Positions 24,463 to 36,300 of a stretch of 64,000 nucleotides of DNA are shown here, in pieces; positions within the stretch are counted from its first letter, which is position 1, and each line of letters opens with the position of its first letter. The stretch spans positions 186,001 through 250,000 of the forward strand of contig NZ_JACYFK010000004.1 in the NCBI RefSeq assembly GCF_014855515.1, written 5' to 3'. This DNA comes from Euzebyella marina. GTDB lineage: Bacteria > Bacteroidota > Bacteroidia > Flavobacteriales > Flavobacteriaceae. The translations under genes were made by a program, and so were the position numbers. The notes below the pieces were generated by a model. It was not told where the DNA came from, ran no database searches, and saw nothing but the letters and a program-made list of their open reading frames with translations.

Positions 24463-24957
24463 ATGATTTATAAGATACGTATCATCTTGGATGCCCAAGA
24501 AGATATTTTTCGTGATATTGAAATAGAGGCAGGTAACTCAATGGAAGAATTTCATAATGCCATTGCTCAATCTTTTGGGTTTTTAGGCAATGAAATGGCC
24601 TCTTTTTATACCTGCGATGATGAATGGAACCAAGATGAAGAAATCGCTCTTTTCGATATGAGCGAGAATGGTTCTGATGTTCGGCTTATGAACGAGACAT
24701 TTTTAGAGGATGTTTTGACCAGAAACAGCCCAAAGCTCATTTACGTGTACGACTTTTTGAGCATGTGGACGTTCTTTGTTGAACTAGCCGATATCGTAGA
24801 AAATGAATCGGGAAGGTCATACCCCAATTTACTTTTCAGTTTTGGAGAGCTTCCAGAAACTCCTCCAGAGAAAAACTTTGAGTCTAGTCCTCAGTTCGAT
24901 TTTGATGACACGCTCGAAAACTACGATGACCTAGATTTCGACGAGAATTGGAACTAA
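24463..24957 (+). CDS. pRiA4b ORF-3 / IS1096 passenger TnpR-like family protein
   Basis: A 164-residue cytoplasmic protein of the plasmid pRiA4b ORF-3-like family (also named for the passenger gene of IS1096). The beginning MIYKIRIILDAQEDIFRDIEI, the AIAQSFGF segment and ASFYTCDDEWNQDEEI are typical. The C-terminus is very acidic and probably disordered. The function is unknown; despite the family name there is no transposase or inverted repeat here, and such genes are stable chromosomal genes in many flavobacteria. The ATG at 24463 is chosen because it follows a -7 element; in-frame codons upstream overlap ctaA and would be outside that transcript. Confidence 0.85.
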   Translation: MIYKIRIILDAQEDIFRDIEIEAGNSMEEFHNAIAQSFGFLGNEMASFYTCDDEWNQDEEIALFDMSENGSDVRLMNETFLEDVLTRNSPKLIYVYDFLSMWTFFVELADIVENESGRSYPNLLFSFGELPETPPEKNFESSPQFDFDDTLENYDDLDFDENWN

Positions 24958-25022
24958 GAGCATTTCATCAGTTAACATCATCATCTCAAAGTCTTAACCT
25001 ATATTAATCTCGCTATTTTCAA

Positions 25023-26081
25023 ATGATCAATTTATATCCAACCCAAATTGAAACTATCTCACTTCACCGCGTCGGTAATAAGAATAAAAGTGAAGGTGTT
25101 TTTCTATCATCAGAACCTTTTTCGTTAAATGATGAGACAAACGGTCTTTTGAAAGAGTATTTCTTCAAACCCTTTCGTGATAAAGAAGAGAACTATTTTA
25201 GGTTTACAAATGATGTAGATGTTGAGTTTAACGAGTTGTTCAAGATTGCATCCGCTATTTTTTCCGACCCTGACAGCAACCATGAAAACTCAAAAAGAAT
25301 AGCCACCCATTTATTCGAACAATCGAACCATCCGCATATAAAAAGTGGAGAACTATATGTTACCTACCTTACGGGTATTATGTTGGATAATGAAAAGGTT
25401 GACGCCATCGGCATTTTCAAGAGTGAGCTAAAACATGATTTTTTGCAGTTTGAAGAAAAGGGAAGCAATCTAGACATCGTTATTCAGCAAGGTATCAACA
25501 TCAATAAGTTAGATAAAGGATGTTTGATCTTTAATTCTAAAAAAGAAGAAGGTTATAAAATATTATCGATTGACAGTAACCGTTACGACACGAAATACTG
25601 GCTAGAAAACTTTTTGGATGTCGAGGCATTGGCCGACGAAAACTTTTACACCAAAAATTACCTCAAATTCTGTCAAAATTTCGCTAAAGATGTGGTATTG
25701 CCTGCTGAGGATAAGCAGCAAGAAGTACTATTCATGAACCGTGCTGTCAATCACTTTGCCAAAAACGATTCATTCGAAGAAACCAACTTTTTGAACGAGG
25801 TGATGGACAATCCGGAATTCATACCGGAATTCAAACATTATAAGGTAGAAAAAGGTCCGAAATACAGCATTGAAGATGTTAGCAACTTTGATATTGCCAA
25901 CAAAGCGGTTAGTGATGTTAGAAAGAAGATTAAAAACGTTATTAATCTAGACACTAACATTCAAATAAAGATGGATTTCATCAATCCTGAATCGGCACAA
26001 AAGTTCGTAGAGAAAGGTTGGGACGAAGAACGGCAAATGTATTATTACCTAGTTTATTTCAACAAGGAAGAAAAAAGTTAA
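25023..26081 (+). CDS. Nucleoid-associated protein (NdpA/YejK family)
   Basis: A 352-residue cytoplasmic protein of the 37-kDa nucleoid-associated family. Recognition rests on overall length, the N-terminal INLYPTQIETISLHRVGNK, the following segment FSLNDETNGLLKEYFFKPF, GELYVTYLTGIMLDNEKVDAIGIFKSE and late ISxxxFDIANKAVSD-like residues. Family members bind DNA or the nucleoid; the precise role is unsettled. It stands alone on the plus strand and converges with the next gene, 9 bases away end-to-end. No signal peptide or membrane segment is present. Confidence 0.85.
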   Translation: MINLYPTQIETISLHRVGNKNKSEGVFLSSEPFSLNDETNGLLKEYFFKPFRDKEENYFRFTNDVDVEFNELFKIASAIFSDPDSNHENSKRIATHLFEQSNHPHIKSGELYVTYLTGIMLDNEKVDAIGIFKSELKHDFLQFEEKGSNLDIVIQQGININKLDKGCLIFNSKKEEGYKILSIDSNRYDTKYWLENFLDVEALADENFYTKNYLKFCQNFAKDVVLPAEDKQQEVLFMNRAVNHFAKNDSFEETNFLNEVMDNPEFIPEFKHYKVEKGPKYSIEDVSNFDIANKAVSDVRKKIKNVINLDTNIQIKMDFINPESAQKFVEKGWDEERQMYYYLVYFNKEEKS

Positions 26082-26090
26082 GACTGAATC

Positions 26091-27185
26091 TTATTGATTT
26101 TGTTGTACTTTGATCCGTTGTTCTAAAATTTGCTTCATACTAACATCTTCATAGTTTCTTCTAACAAAATCCAAAGCAAGGTCTAACACCTCTCCCATAG
26201 AATTACACTTTCTAAAATTGAGGTCCAGAGTAAGCTCATAAATTTGTTCTTTGAGCATATCGGTGTTCTCACTGGTTGAAATAATATCGCTTTTGGCAAT
26301 GGTTCGAAGTTTACGGATTCGATTGCCCGAACTTAAAATTCTCTTGGCAACGATTGAACGTTCTTCTAGTTTGTACTGATCCACTGAGTTACGTAATAGT
26401 TTATTTCGCACAAGCTCTACCATTTGAAAATTTTCTTTAAAGAACTGCGGCCTATAAACTTTGAGTTTACCTTCAAAACACTGCTGATCAAAATCGATGG
26501 CCCTTATCCGGTACACCACATGATCAAAATCGTGAACGGGCACGATTACATAGTTATACGAACGCATATCTCCCAAAAGGCGAATCATACAGCGCTCATT
26601 GAACTTGACGAATTCTTTCGCCAGTTGCGCCTTCTCCGACTCCGTGCAGCTTGGTAGCATATCTTTAATAAAAACATCGCCTGGTATACCCGCAATGTGT
26701 TCTTCTATCAAAGTATCTTTGTAAACCAAAAAGTTAAGATTATAGGGCGACAGCATATGTTCGAGCTCAAGCCCGTAAATACGAGACGCATCGGTTCTTT
26801 TCACATAGAAATACGTGAAGTTGTCATTAAGTATATTCCTTACTTTAATGCGAAATGGTTTTGAGTTTCCGAAAGTGCAAAAATCAACGGCGTCAACATT
26901 AAGGTATTGATGAATATTATCACTACCGTCAGAATGCAGAATTGAATAGACTTTTTTTAGGGAGTTATCTATTTCTTTTCTTTCGAACTCTGAGTAGAAA
27001 ACCCTGATCCACAGGGTATCTTCATCGTTAGAATCATATACGACCACCGATCCGGAAAAGCGCAAAAGGTCTTCGTAAAAGATGGGAATTTCTATCTTTC
27101 TACTATAATGAGCCAAATAAGCATCCAATTCTTTGGTCACCGGATAGGCCGGTTTTTTCTTTGACATTAAGCGTTCTTCAGACAT
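26091..27185 (-). CDS. Protein of unknown function with protein-kinase-like motifs
   Basis: I do not recognise the family. The 364-residue protein has no signal peptide or membrane helix. Several residues line up with a kinase (APH/HipA/ePK-like) fold: YFYVKR with Lys129 as a possible ATP-binding lysine, Glu140 or Glu142 in LELEHML as a possible alpha-C partner, an EEHIAG segment like a hinge, RLLGDMRSYNYVIV with Asp206 and Asn211 spaced as in the D-x4-N catalytic loop, and AIDFDQ at 230-234 like a metal-binding DFG/DFD. The N-terminal ~100 residues would be a separate domain, and residues ~245-364 are helical. This is inference from motif spacing; it may instead be a Bacteroidota-specific uncharacterised family. 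The stop lies 9 bases from the convergent nucleoid-protein gene. Confidence 0.55.
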   Translation of the reverse strand: MSEERLMSKKKPAYPVTKELDAYLAHYSRKIEIPIFYEDLLRFSGSVVVYDSNDEDTLWIRVFYSEFERKEIDNSLKKVYSILHSDGSDNIHQYLNVDAVDFCTFGNSKPFRIKVRNILNDNFTYFYVKRTDASRIYGLELEHMLSPYNLNFLVYKDTLIEEHIAGIPGDVFIKDMLPSCTESEKAQLAKEFVKFNERCMIRLLGDMRSYNYVIVPVHDFDHVVYRIRAIDFDQQCFEGKLKVYRPQFFKENFQMVELVRNKLLRNSVDQYKLEERSIVAKRILSSGNRIRKLRTIAKSDIISTSENTDMLKEQIYELTLDLNFRKCNSMGEVLDLALDFVRRNYEDVSMKQILEQRIKVQQNQ

Positions 27186-27356
27186 AGCATTATTTTTCCT
27201 ACAAAATTCCTACAAAAATTTTAAAAATCCGTGCTAAACACCCTTAATTCAGGGCTTTTATCGACATGCAACAAAACTAGTGTACTTGGCAACATTTATT
27301 TAATCAGGGGCTAAAAGCTACGTTATTTTGTAGTGTCCCAAATTGAAGCCAAACCG

Positions 27357-30300
27357 ATGATCAAGTTGCCAAAACCTCAGTTGAAGTTCTTTATACTTAC
27401 ACTATTCCTTCTCTGTTCCTATCTAGGATTTTCACAATTAAGCGACTTGCACTACCTACCGCCTTTAAAGCAAGGTAGGAATAATCAGGCTGTAGAGCAA
27501 CAAGCAATTTATTTATCTACACCAGAGCCAACCACATTTACGGTGAATGTCTATCGCGGTACCAGCAACACACCGATTACCTCATTCAACATTTCAAATA
27601 CCAACCCGGCGGTTTACAATTTACCGAACGGTGACAACAACATTACCTTGGTCGATAACAACCATACTGGTATCGTACTTGATGATGCGGGCCTAAGGTT
27701 TGAATCGCCCAGCAACAATAAATTCTATGTCAACTATCGAGGTAATTCAAGTGCTCAGGCCGCTTCTTTGACCTCAAAGGGGCGTGTTGCCTTGGGTACA
27801 AAGTTCAAGTGGGGCGGACTACCCAACTTGGGTCAGCACAATACGAAATCGAATACATTGGGCATCATGGCCACCGAAGATAACACCACGGTACGATTGT
27901 TCGGTTATGACCCTGCCTGTGAGTTTCGCCTACAGGGTGATGCCGACGGATTGACCAATGATAGCTACACCATCAATCTAGATGCCAATGAATCATTTGT
28001 CTTTGAAACCTATCTATCGGAATCGCCTGCCCATGTCGACGGTTGGATCGGGGCGAGTATAGAATCAAATAGAGATATTGTTATCAGTAATGGTGGAATG
28101 AATACCGGTCGACAACTCAACAACGGAAACAGAGATGCTGCTATCGACCAACCAGTACCGGAAAATAGACTCGGCAAAGAATATGTTTTCGTTAGAGGAA
28201 ACGGTACCAACGATACCGAATTTCCGTTGATCATTGGTATTGCCGATAACACCCAAATTTTTGTAAACGGTTCTGCAACTCCATTTGCCACCATCAACAA
28301 TGGGGATTACGTTGAAATACCTGGAACATTTTATTCAGGAAATTCGGCCGGAGCCAATATGTTGGTTACCACTTCAAAAGATGCCTATGCCTATCAATCT
28401 ATGGCAGGTGGTTCTGCGGTTTATACCCACGGTCTTAACTTCGTGGCCCCGGTGAACTGCCTATTGCCTGATGTGATGGACAACATTCCTGATATCACGA
28501 ATATGGCAGGCACCTCGGTAAATGGTGGGGTCACTATAGTTGCCGCTACGGCAACCCCTGATGGAAACATTACCGTTACCGATGGAAACGGACCGGTTAC
28601 TTTACCACCTTCCAATCCCGTAGCAGGTACCGATGATTGGAAAACCATTTTCATACCCAATCTTACAGGTAATGTCAGCGTACAATCTACCGGCCCCATT
28701 GCGGTCGGGTTTTTTGGTTTGAACGGGGCACGTGGCGTTGCGGGGTACTTCTCGGGCTTTGATACGGTTCCCGTCGTTAATTTGGAAATACGGGGAGGAA
28801 GCGGATGTTTCGTAGGCTCCGAGATTTTTGAGGCTACCGGTAATTTCGATGCCTATCAATGGTTTGGCGATGGAGAGATGATTCCCGGTGCCAACAGCGA
28901 AAATTTTGCGCCTACCGTAGCCGGTGATTATTTTGTAAGGGGGACAAAAGGCCCCTGTACATATGATTCGCAACCTATTTCAGCCTACTACTGCGATCCT
29001 GATGTAGTTCTGGAGAAATCGGTCGACAAGCCCGAAATAGTGGAAGGCGAAAGAGCTACCTTTACCATTAAGGTTAGAAATCTAGGTGTAGGCCCTGTGA
29101 CCAACCTTAGAATCACCGATAACATTCCTTCAGGCCTTAGCTTGGTAAATGCACAGACGATAACCGGTAGCTGGAGTGGCAACACTTGGAATATTGGAAC
29201 GCTCAACGGGGGAGAAACTGCTTTTTTGAGCTTAGAGGTTCAAGCCGACGAAATAGATATTCTACCCTTACTCAATCTGACTAACACCGCAACCAACTCT
29301 CAAGATCAAACCGATACGAATATTACTCCTGATTCTCCCTCAGCCCGTATCATCGTTCATAATGATTACGATAACGATGGAGTGGTTGACAGTGTTGATT
29401 TAGATGATGACAATGACGGAATTCTAGATACCGTAGAACAGTTGTGTACCATACCAAATGATGTAGTCTTTTCAGCTCCATCAAGTATAATTGTTGGGGG
29501 TGCTCCTGTGACGGAAATTTATACCAATTTCAATGATTTATGGAGGAGTTCGTTAAGCAACAGAAATTCTTTGCATCCTAATCTTTCCCACGACTTACTG
29601 GCCTTTACATCCGGCGGAACAACTTTTACAACTGGCGTTTTTGATGACGATTTGATCGATTCCAATGGCAATAATCTTTACGATGGTATTGACACCAATA
29701 ATGACGGAATATCAGATGTAATCGCTACCGAATCTAATTGGATGGCGCTGACCCCATCAAAAAATATTTACGGCGAAGCTACCATAGAAGCCAGCTTGAA
29801 TGATGGTAATGCCAATAATGCCCTAGGTTTAACCTTGGTAGAAAATCCGACCACCGATCCATTGAACCCGCTATTGACCAATGGAATAAACGGTTTGGAT
29901 TTAGGCTCTGGAATAGCCAATATTGGTGATACTTGGGTTTATGAGATTGACCCTATCGTTGCAACAACAGTTGGCGATGGCATTCCTGATATTTTATTGA
30001 CACAAGTTGCAGACCCTGGGGGTGCGGGCCATACCGTTAGTCTTTATGATGCCTCGGGTGCACCGCTTGGTAACGCCGTTCGCGTTCAGGCCTATAGCGG
30101 TGGGGCACTTGCTAGTATCGTAGGTTCCTACAGGTTAGATGTGTATCACGCAAATGGTAACGTCTTCTTTCATAATACACGAAGAGATTACCGACTGGCC
30201 ACTATAGAATTATCAGAATTTGGTATTCCAACGGCCAACCTCAGCGATGTTGCTTTCTTACGACTGCAGCTTTCTTCAAATGCCGATGTTGCCTTTTTAG

Positions 30301-33300
30301 CTTACAACACCGATTCGTTTTCAGGTTTTTGCGCCAATCTAGACACTGATATGGATGGTATTCCGGACCATTTAGATTTAGATAGTGATGGAGATGGTTG
30401 TAGCGACGCCAATGAATACTATAAAGATAACAATGCTGATGGTGGCGATGGTGGTGAATTTGGTACGGGGGTTCCAGCGGTAGACCCTACTGATGGTAAG
30501 GTTATTGACGCCTCTTACGAACAGGTGCATGCTCCGATCATACTTTTGGGTAATACTTCAGAAGATCTGGGTGGTACTGATATTAATGGAGAAGATCTAG
30601 ACCTTGGAGAGACTTTTAATTATGTCATCAGATTTCAAAATACAGGAGATGATGATGCTACCAACTTTACTATCAGAGACGTACTACCGTCCAACGTGAC
30701 GGTTAACGACTTTGATTACTCGAATGCTACAGGGGTTACCGAAACTTTTGACCCACTGAGCAACTCAGTTGTATTTTCCATTCCCGATAATTTGGTAGAG
30801 GTCGGTGACCCGGAATATAAAATAGCAATAGAGGTAACCATTTCTGGAGATTGCTCAGAATTCGTAGCCGCTTGTGCATCGCATTTAGAAAATCATGCTT
30901 ATGCCTCCTATGAGGGAATTCTTAATTCAAGAACATTCTCAGATGAGGATGGTACCAATTCCGCCGGCACCTGTACTTCGTCTTTAGAAGTAGCTACCAA
31001 CGATTTATCCGAAGCACTTCAAGATTGCGATGTGGCCAGAACGGTTTTATTATGTGGTGATTTTGTGACCCTGACCGCTGGTGAAGGTTTTACCTCCTAT
31101 TCATGGGCCATCGACAACAACAACAATGGACAAATTGATGGGGCTGATACGATTTTAAATGATGGTGACCCTGACAGTGACCCAAGAACTATGGTCGTTA
31201 CGAGTGTAGGTAACTACATAGTCGAAAAAACTGCCAATACAGGCTGCGATGACCAATTGGAAAGAATTACGGTCAACAGATTTGGCGATGTGCAGACCAA
31301 CCCTATTGTAGATTATTTCAATCAGGTAAACGCAGACTCGAACCCAGATAATGATATCCAGGGCGAAATAGTTACCTGTTCTGTTGATGGAGATGTATTG
31401 CCTAAAATATTTCTTTGTGGCTCTAATGATAGTGTGCTTTTACAATTAGGTATAACAGATGCCCAAAGCATCACTTGGCAAAAACTGGATGAAACCAGTT
31501 GTTCTTCTGCCGGAGATGACTGTGCCAATAAAAATGGCACCTGCACATGGAACAACCTTGTTCAACAAAACAACTATACCGTTACTGAAAGTGGCAGCTA
31601 TAGAGTAGTCATTGCCTATGAAAATGGATGTTTCAGTCGATTCTATTTCAATGCTTTCCAAAACACCTTGGACATCGATTACATTTCTTCTAATATCGTT
31701 TGTAGTACCGATGGAAGAATAAGAATTACTAATGTCGGTAGTGGATACGGTTACCAATTGTATAACGTTACAAACGATGCGATCGAAGTTCCTTTTAGTG
31801 CGGGCCAAGGTCCGAATTTTAATATTTCCACTAACGGAACTTATAAAGTTCAGGTTACACAACTAAACCCGTCTAGCGGAGCACCGATAGCCAATAGCTG
31901 TATTTTTGAAACAGAGGATATTGGTATTCAAAGAAGAGAGTACGAGGTCAATTTATCCAGTACACCTGCCGATTGTAATGAACAGGGCACCATTAGTGTG
32001 CAAGCATTGAACGTACTTCCTGACTATAGTTACGAGCTATATATTGATGATGGCAGTAATGGAGGGGCTGGAAGTTTTGTCACCTCTGAGCTCGTGAGCA
32101 TTGACAACACCCATACTTTTACCGGTGTGGCTCCTGGCGACTATATTGTAGTTACTTCTACAACCGACGGTTGTACCGACACTCAAACAATCACTGTAAA
32201 TGAAATACCCGAACTTAGACTATCTGCCAATACCCAAGAACATATTACTTGTTTGCCCGGAGTGATCAATCTATCAGTAAGCGGTGGTACAACGGGGCAT
32301 AGATATGCCATCTGGAGTAAAGACGGGATACCCAACTATACAGATGAATCTAGCATTCCCGAATCTGATTTCATTGGTAGTACCAATTTCTTTTTTGGTC
32401 ATAGAGGAAACCCCTCTACTTATTACCCTAATGAAGATGGCGAATATGTTTTTATTGTTAAAGATGATAATGGTTGTTTTGCCCTGTCGAATAGCGTTCA
32501 AATCGAGGATTTAGGAAGCGTAACGATTACGGCTTCCCATTCCGATATTCTTTGTGCAGATTCCGGCAACTCTACCCTCACTATTAACGCTAGCGGAGGA
32601 ACCGCCCCCTACCGTTACAGTCTGGATAATGGAGTAACCTATCAAAATGAAAACTTCTTCAATAATCTCACCGCGGGTATATACACGATTACCGTGAGTG
32701 ACTCAAGCGGCTCTGATGATACTTACTCTTGTGTAGAAAGTATTCAATATGAGATTACGCAACCTTTTAGGCTTACTGCTTCAGCGACCATTATTGAGGA
32801 TGCTTCTTGCAACCCTAGTGGCGCCTTGGTCAAAATTTCGAATGCAAATGGAGGTCAAGCACCCTATGAATTTAGCTTTGATGGCGGTTCCAATTTTGGT
32901 ACCCTGGATGAAACACGATTAACAGCAGGAAGCTATCAATTGGTCCTTCGTGATGCGTTGGGATGTACCTTTGATATGGAATTGACGGTGCCAAGTGAAA
33001 CTCCCGACCCAAATTTAAGCACCGACATCAACTATAATTGTGACGGAACGGGAGAAATTACCATTAATACCGACAACAGTTCTGATTTTGATTATACCTA
33101 CCAAATAAACGGTATACCTTACACTCCTGTAGATTCCAACATTTTTAATAATGTCGCTGCCGGAACACATACATTAACCATCGGCTATTCAAGTGCCCTG
33201 GGTGCGGATCAAAGCACACTTTTCTTTGAAGACTTCGGCAGTGGCCCGACCACTCAAATAGGCGAGATAGGCACTGGTTATTGCTACGAGCCCCAAAACG

Positions 33301-36300
33301 GTTCTGAAACCGCTTGCAATCTAGGGCCTGCAGGAATTCTCGTGAGTGGCGAATATAGCGTGACCAATTTTGTCACAAATCCGATTTCAGCTTGGAGAAG
33401 CCCCAATGACCATACCGGTTTGGCAGATGGTAGGTTCTTGGCCGTAGATATTAGGGTACACGAAAATGCCGATGAATCCATTCTTTGGAGAAGACAAAAT
33501 TTAGAGGTACTACCTAACAGACCGATAACCGTTGCCTTTTCGGCATATAACCTTAGAAGGGTTTCCGCTAACGGTAACAATCCAGATGTATTGGTAGAAT
33601 TGGTAGATGGCTCTGGAACTGTTTTAGGCTCCGGTACCACGGGTGATATCCCTAAAAACACTAATGCCGACAGCTGGCATGATTACAACTTTACTTTTGA
33701 CCCTGGTGCCAATACCAATGTGAGCGTCGTTTTCAGAACAAATTTGAACAGTGCTGATGGTAACGACCTTATTTTAGATGATATTTCTGCCACCCAAGCA
33801 CCTGAGATTTGTGAAAAAACACAAGATATAACGGTCGTTGTAGAGACAGGAAAAACCTTTGAGGTACAAATTCTCGGAAGCTCATCTCCTACCTGCAATG
33901 GTGCCAATAATGGAAATATTCGTTTTGAAGTCAGTAATTTTGACCCTGCGTTCGGTTATGAATACTCATTGGACGGTGGCGTAAATTGGATGATGGAGAC
34001 CACCTCTCCTTTCACGACCCCATCAACTTTGGATGACGGAACGTACAATGTAACAGTTAGAAAAGTAGATGATAATAGCTGTACCGCAACCTCTTCTACT
34101 GGAGCTACGCTTGCTTCCCCAAATGCGTTAACGGCGAATTTGGTACAGACATCAGATTTCACTTGTTATAATACTGGTGCGACCCTTGAAGCTTCTGCAA
34201 CAGAGGGAACACCGGGCTATAGTTATCAATTGGAACGAACAGATGGTTCCATAGAAAGAATTTTCAGTAGTAATTCTACCTTTCTGAATGTACCTGCCGG
34301 CGATTATGTGGTCAGGGTAAGAGACATTAATAATTGTGAAGTTGTTTCGACTACAACTGTCACGGTTACTGCCCCTAATACATTGACCTTGGGTCTTACT
34401 GCCACCCAATGCTATGATGGGCAAAACAATGCAACAATTATGGCAACGGCCAATGGCGGAAATGGCGACTTTACTTTTAGATTGAACGGCGGCGCTTGGC
34501 AGACCCCTACTCCAGCCAATTCTTCTACTTTTACATTTAGCGGACTGTCAAATGGCAGTTATAATGTAGAAGTGATGGATCAGTACGGCTGTGCTTCTCC
34601 ATTGGAAACTATCACAATTGCTCCTGATATAACTCTTTCGGTGGCTATTTCGAATGCCAGTTCTTGTAACGATGGTAGCTTAACAGCCACGGCGGTAGGA
34701 GGAACTGGGTCTTATGTATATGCTTTTGTTCCTAGCGGAAACACGGTGAGCGATGCCGACTTTTCACCTTCAAACACCTTTGCTGTTCCACTTGCTGATG
34801 TTGGTCAATATGATATTTATGTAAGGGACAATGCTGGAAACCCAGGTTATTGTTCAGAGACAGTCACAGAAGAAGTTCAGGCAAGTCCGAATTTGACCTT
34901 TACAGCTACACCGACCGATGCTGAATGTTTTGGTGGAAACGGAAATATTGAAGTAATAATTACAAGTGGACTAGCACCTTATGATTATCAACTGATAGAT
35001 GTAACTCATGGTATTGCGGATCAAACCCACAACGATGTGGTATCAGCTGATAGAACATTTTACAATCTACCTGCTGGTACCTACGATATTATTGTTACGG
35101 ATGCCGCCGGATGCTCTCAAACCCAAGCAGGTATTGTTGTTGATGAACCTGTAGAATTAACAGCGGACATCAATGGAGTTACCCCTGCCAATTGTACCGG
35201 TTTGGCCAGTGAATTCGGTTTTGATTTTGACAATTACCCCACAGCGATAGGTACGGTTGAATTCAGTAGTGATGGAGGTATCACATGGCAGTCTTCCGAT
35301 GAGTTTAGAGGCTATCTTTCGGGAGAAGAGGTTTACCCTTCCCTTAGAACAATAGACGGTAGCGGAAATACCATATGTCAAACAGATTTGCCAAGATATA
35401 CTATTCCATATCCGCTAGATGACCTAGACATTACAATTTTACCGATTATCGTGAACTGTAATGAACTTCAAGTAAGTGTTCGGGGGCAGAATGGTACGGC
35501 CCCTTATGAATACACCTATGCCGAAGATCCTGCTAATTTCGACCCAGCAGCTCCAACTCACCCTTGGACCGCACCTTATGCTGCAGGAGTTACACATACC
35601 TTTCCTAATCTTGTACCCGGTAGAACGTATGCCTTCTATGTACGCGATAACGTCGGGTGCATTAGGCAAAGTAGTGTGAACGTCAACGATATCATCACAA
35701 ATCCCATGGAAATAACGGCTACGGTTAGTCCGGCTTGCCATGCAAGTAGCAACGGGGAAATTACTTATACCATCGTTGATAACCATGGTAGCACCGAACC
35801 GAATATGGAGTGGTTCCTATACGATACTACGGGAACTGTTGTGGCCAATAGTGGCGGAATAGTTGCTTATTCAAATACGATTAGTATAACCGGATTAGCG
35901 GCCAATGAATATTACTTAGAGGTACAACAAATTGATAGTGGTGGAAATCCTCAATGTATCAGTGCCAGCGAAAACGAAATTTTAGATGAGCTCGATGTTA
36001 TTACCGGAACGCCTCAGTCTATTCAAGACATCAGTTGTGAAAATCCGGGCCTTATTGAAATAGAGAATACGCAAGGTGGCGGTGGAACTTATTTCTATAC
36101 CGTTACAGGTCCTGCTCCGTTTACGACGATTACGGCCTCAGGAGATAATCCTATTGAAATACCGGCTAATTCACCTGCTGGAAATTACGATATATCCGTT
36201 GAAGACCAGTATGGATGCTCTTACCCCCTAGGTAGCGTTGCCATGAGTTTTATGGCCGCCCCAACTATTTCTAATGTAGTAATTGATAACTGTAACGCCA

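Noticed and set aside
24463-24957. Sign of a transposon (TnpR-like passenger)
   Set aside because: No transposase, terminal inverted repeats or target-site duplication were visible; the family name is historical.
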